From Deltaproteobacteria bacterium (GTDB lineage Bacteria > Desulfobacterota > Deferrisomatia > Deferrisomatales > Deferrisomataceae), in the NCBI GenBank assembly GCA_013152215.1, contig JAADGT010000067.1:1-6094 (forward strand): 6,094 nucleotides of DNA, written 5' to 3'. The notes under the pieces were generated by a model. It worked only from the letters and a program-made list of their open reading frames with translations. It was not told the origin of the DNA and did no database searches. Both the position numbers and the translations under genes were made by a program. Below are positions 5,234-6,094 of this stretch, piece after piece (positions within the stretch are counted from its first letter, which is position 1; each line of letters opens with the position of its first letter).

Positions 5234-5863
5234 TCAGTCCACCGCACCGGCACGGCGGAGCAGGGAGGCCAGGGCCTCCGCGATGCGCCGGTACCCTTGG
5301 GCGTTGGGGTGAATCGGGTCGCTCTTCAGTGCCGGTGAGGTCAGGACCTCTCGCAGCACCTCGGCCTCGACAGGGATCCCGAACTCTCCGGCCAGGTCCT
5401 CGTACAGATCCGGCACCGACACCAGGAGACCCGGCCGGGGCACGGCCACGAGCACGACCTCGGCCCCGGATCTTCGCACGGTCTGGATCATTCGACGAAG
5501 GTTGGCTTTCACGACCTCGGGCGGCGTTCCCCGCAGGAAGTCGTTCCCTCCCTCGCACAGGATCACGAGCCGCGGGCGGTGGGCTTCGAGGACGCCCGGA
5601 AGGCGACGGAGCCCTTCGGTCGTGGTCTCGCCGGGCCGCCCCGCGTTCAGCACCGGTCGCCCGAGGAGCCGACCGAGCACCTCGGGATAGCTCTCGCCGG
5701 CCGGAGCACCGGTTCCGGCCGTGAGGCTGTCGCCCAGGGCCACCACCGTGTCGTCGGAGGCGAGGGGCGGGAGCCGGGGCTCGTCCCGGGAGCACGATCC
5801 CAGAGCTGTGAGGGCACCGAGCAGCAGGGCGAGGCCGGCTCGGTGAACGGGCCGTCCCCTCAC
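5234..5863 (-). CDS. GDSL/SGNH-family esterase, probable lipoprotein (arylesterase/TesA-like)
   Basis: The protein is 209 aa. The N-terminus reads as a lipoprotein signal: basic residues, hydrophobic LALLLGALTAL, then a lipobox LGSC with Cys24 as the acylated residue, so it is probably membrane-anchored in the envelope. SGNH blocks are all present: GDSLTAG with nucleophile Ser46, NAGRPGET with oxyanion Gly78, GGNDFLRG with Asn107, and DPIHPNAQGY with Asp182 and His185. The order and length match E. coli TesA and the bacterial arylesterase group, which hydrolyse acyl thioesters, aryl esters or lysophospholipids; the substrate here is unknown. The start is a GTG that overlaps the rtcA stop as GTGA (5860-5863), with GGGGAG about 10 nt upstream, so translation is probably coupled to rtcA. 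An upstream in-frame extension would run through rtcA and is rejected. Family assignment is strong; specificity is not. Confidence 0.9.
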   Translation of the reverse strand: MRGRPVHRAGLALLLGALTALGSCSRDEPRLPPLASDDTVVALGDSLTAGTGAPAGESYPEVLGRLLGRPVLNAGRPGETTTEGLRRLPGVLEAHRPRLVILCEGGNDFLRGTPPEVVKANLRRMIQTVRRSGAEVVLVAVPRPGLLVSVPDLYEDLAGEFGIPVEAEVLREVLTSPALKSDPIHPNAQGYRRIAEALASLLRRAGAVD

Positions 5864-6094
5864 CCCGGCTCGACTCCCCGCACCCGTACCCGGCCGGACG
5901 CTCCCTCCGGCGCGTCGATCTCGATCTCTACCGCCGGAAGGAACCGGCGGATCACCCAGGCGTTGGTGATGAGATGCCGGGTGACCCGAGCGGTGCGGAA
6001 CACGGACTCTTGCGGCACGAGGGCCAGGGGCAGCAGGAGCTGGTCGGCCAGGTGGGGATCCACGCACGCCCCTGAGTCCAAGATCGCCAGGAGT
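5860..6094 (-). CDS. rtcA: RNA 3'-terminal phosphate cyclase, C-terminal part (gene continues past window)
   Basis: Only the last 78 codons or so are inside the window; the reading frame stays open to base 6093. The product reads VDPHLADQLLLPLAL, then RTARVTRHLITNAWVIRRFLP and a short strand-rich tail. This is the C-terminus of RtcA, which uses ATP to convert RNA 3'-phosphate ends to 2',3'-cyclic phosphates. The His of HLITN (codon 5974-5976) corresponds to the nucleophilic His309 of E. coli RtcA that becomes AMP-linked, so the active site is intact as far as visible. It ends at TGA 5860-5862, overlapping the esterase start by 4 nt. The regulator RtcR and the ligase gene rtcB, often nearby, are not in the window. 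Start and promoter lie outside. Confidence 0.9.
   Translation of the reverse strand, partial: LLAILDSGACVDPHLADQLLLPLALVPQESVFRTARVTRHLITNAWVIRRFLPAVEIEIDAPEGASGRVRVRGVEPG

Noticed and set aside
1..6094. CRISPR array or riboswitch
   Set aside because: No regularly spaced direct repeats with unique spacers and no recognisable riboswitch core were seen on either strand.

Overview
The window looks like chromosomal DNA from a GC-rich Gram-negative bacterium. I judge it to be of the deltaproteobacterial (Desulfobacterota/Myxococcota) type. This rests on the very high GC of the coding parts, a stand-alone second-type EF-G, a GerMN-domain protein outside a Firmicute setting, a Gram-negative TruC and an RtcA gene. 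The assignment is an inference, and no genus can be named.

Left part (1-3470, plus strand): a GerMN-domain membrane-anchored protein whose 5' end may lie outside the window. A 208-bp gap follows, holding a CTAG-rich octamer repeat. Then comes a two-gene operon: an EF-G-like translational GTPase of 671 aa, and truC, a tRNA pseudouridine synthase. These two overlap by 4 nt (GTGA). The EF-G paralogue keeps all GTPase motifs but has a strongly altered domain IV.

Middle part (3463-5094): a 179-bp nearly full-length palindromic element sits exactly on the truC stop codon. After it come about 230 bp with no recognised content, a minus-strand gene for an unrecognised secreted protein in locally AT-richer DNA, a decayed S24-peptidase (phage-repressor type) remnant, and about 310 bp of non-genic or relic sequence. 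The stretch ends at the 3' end of a tRNA gene, so it looks like a decayed island. No integrase or duplicated att site is visible.

Right part (5095-6094, minus strand): tRNA-Leu(UAA), preceded upstream by a GDSL/SGNH esterase lipoprotein gene and the 3' end of rtcA (RNA 3'-phosphate cyclase). The last two also overlap by 4 nt (GTGA), so they form an operon running toward the tRNA.

The points most worth a second look are the palindromic element, which has a possible CTAG target duplication and pairing biased toward a minus-strand RNA, the divergent EF-G domain IV, and the repressor relic near tRNA-Leu.
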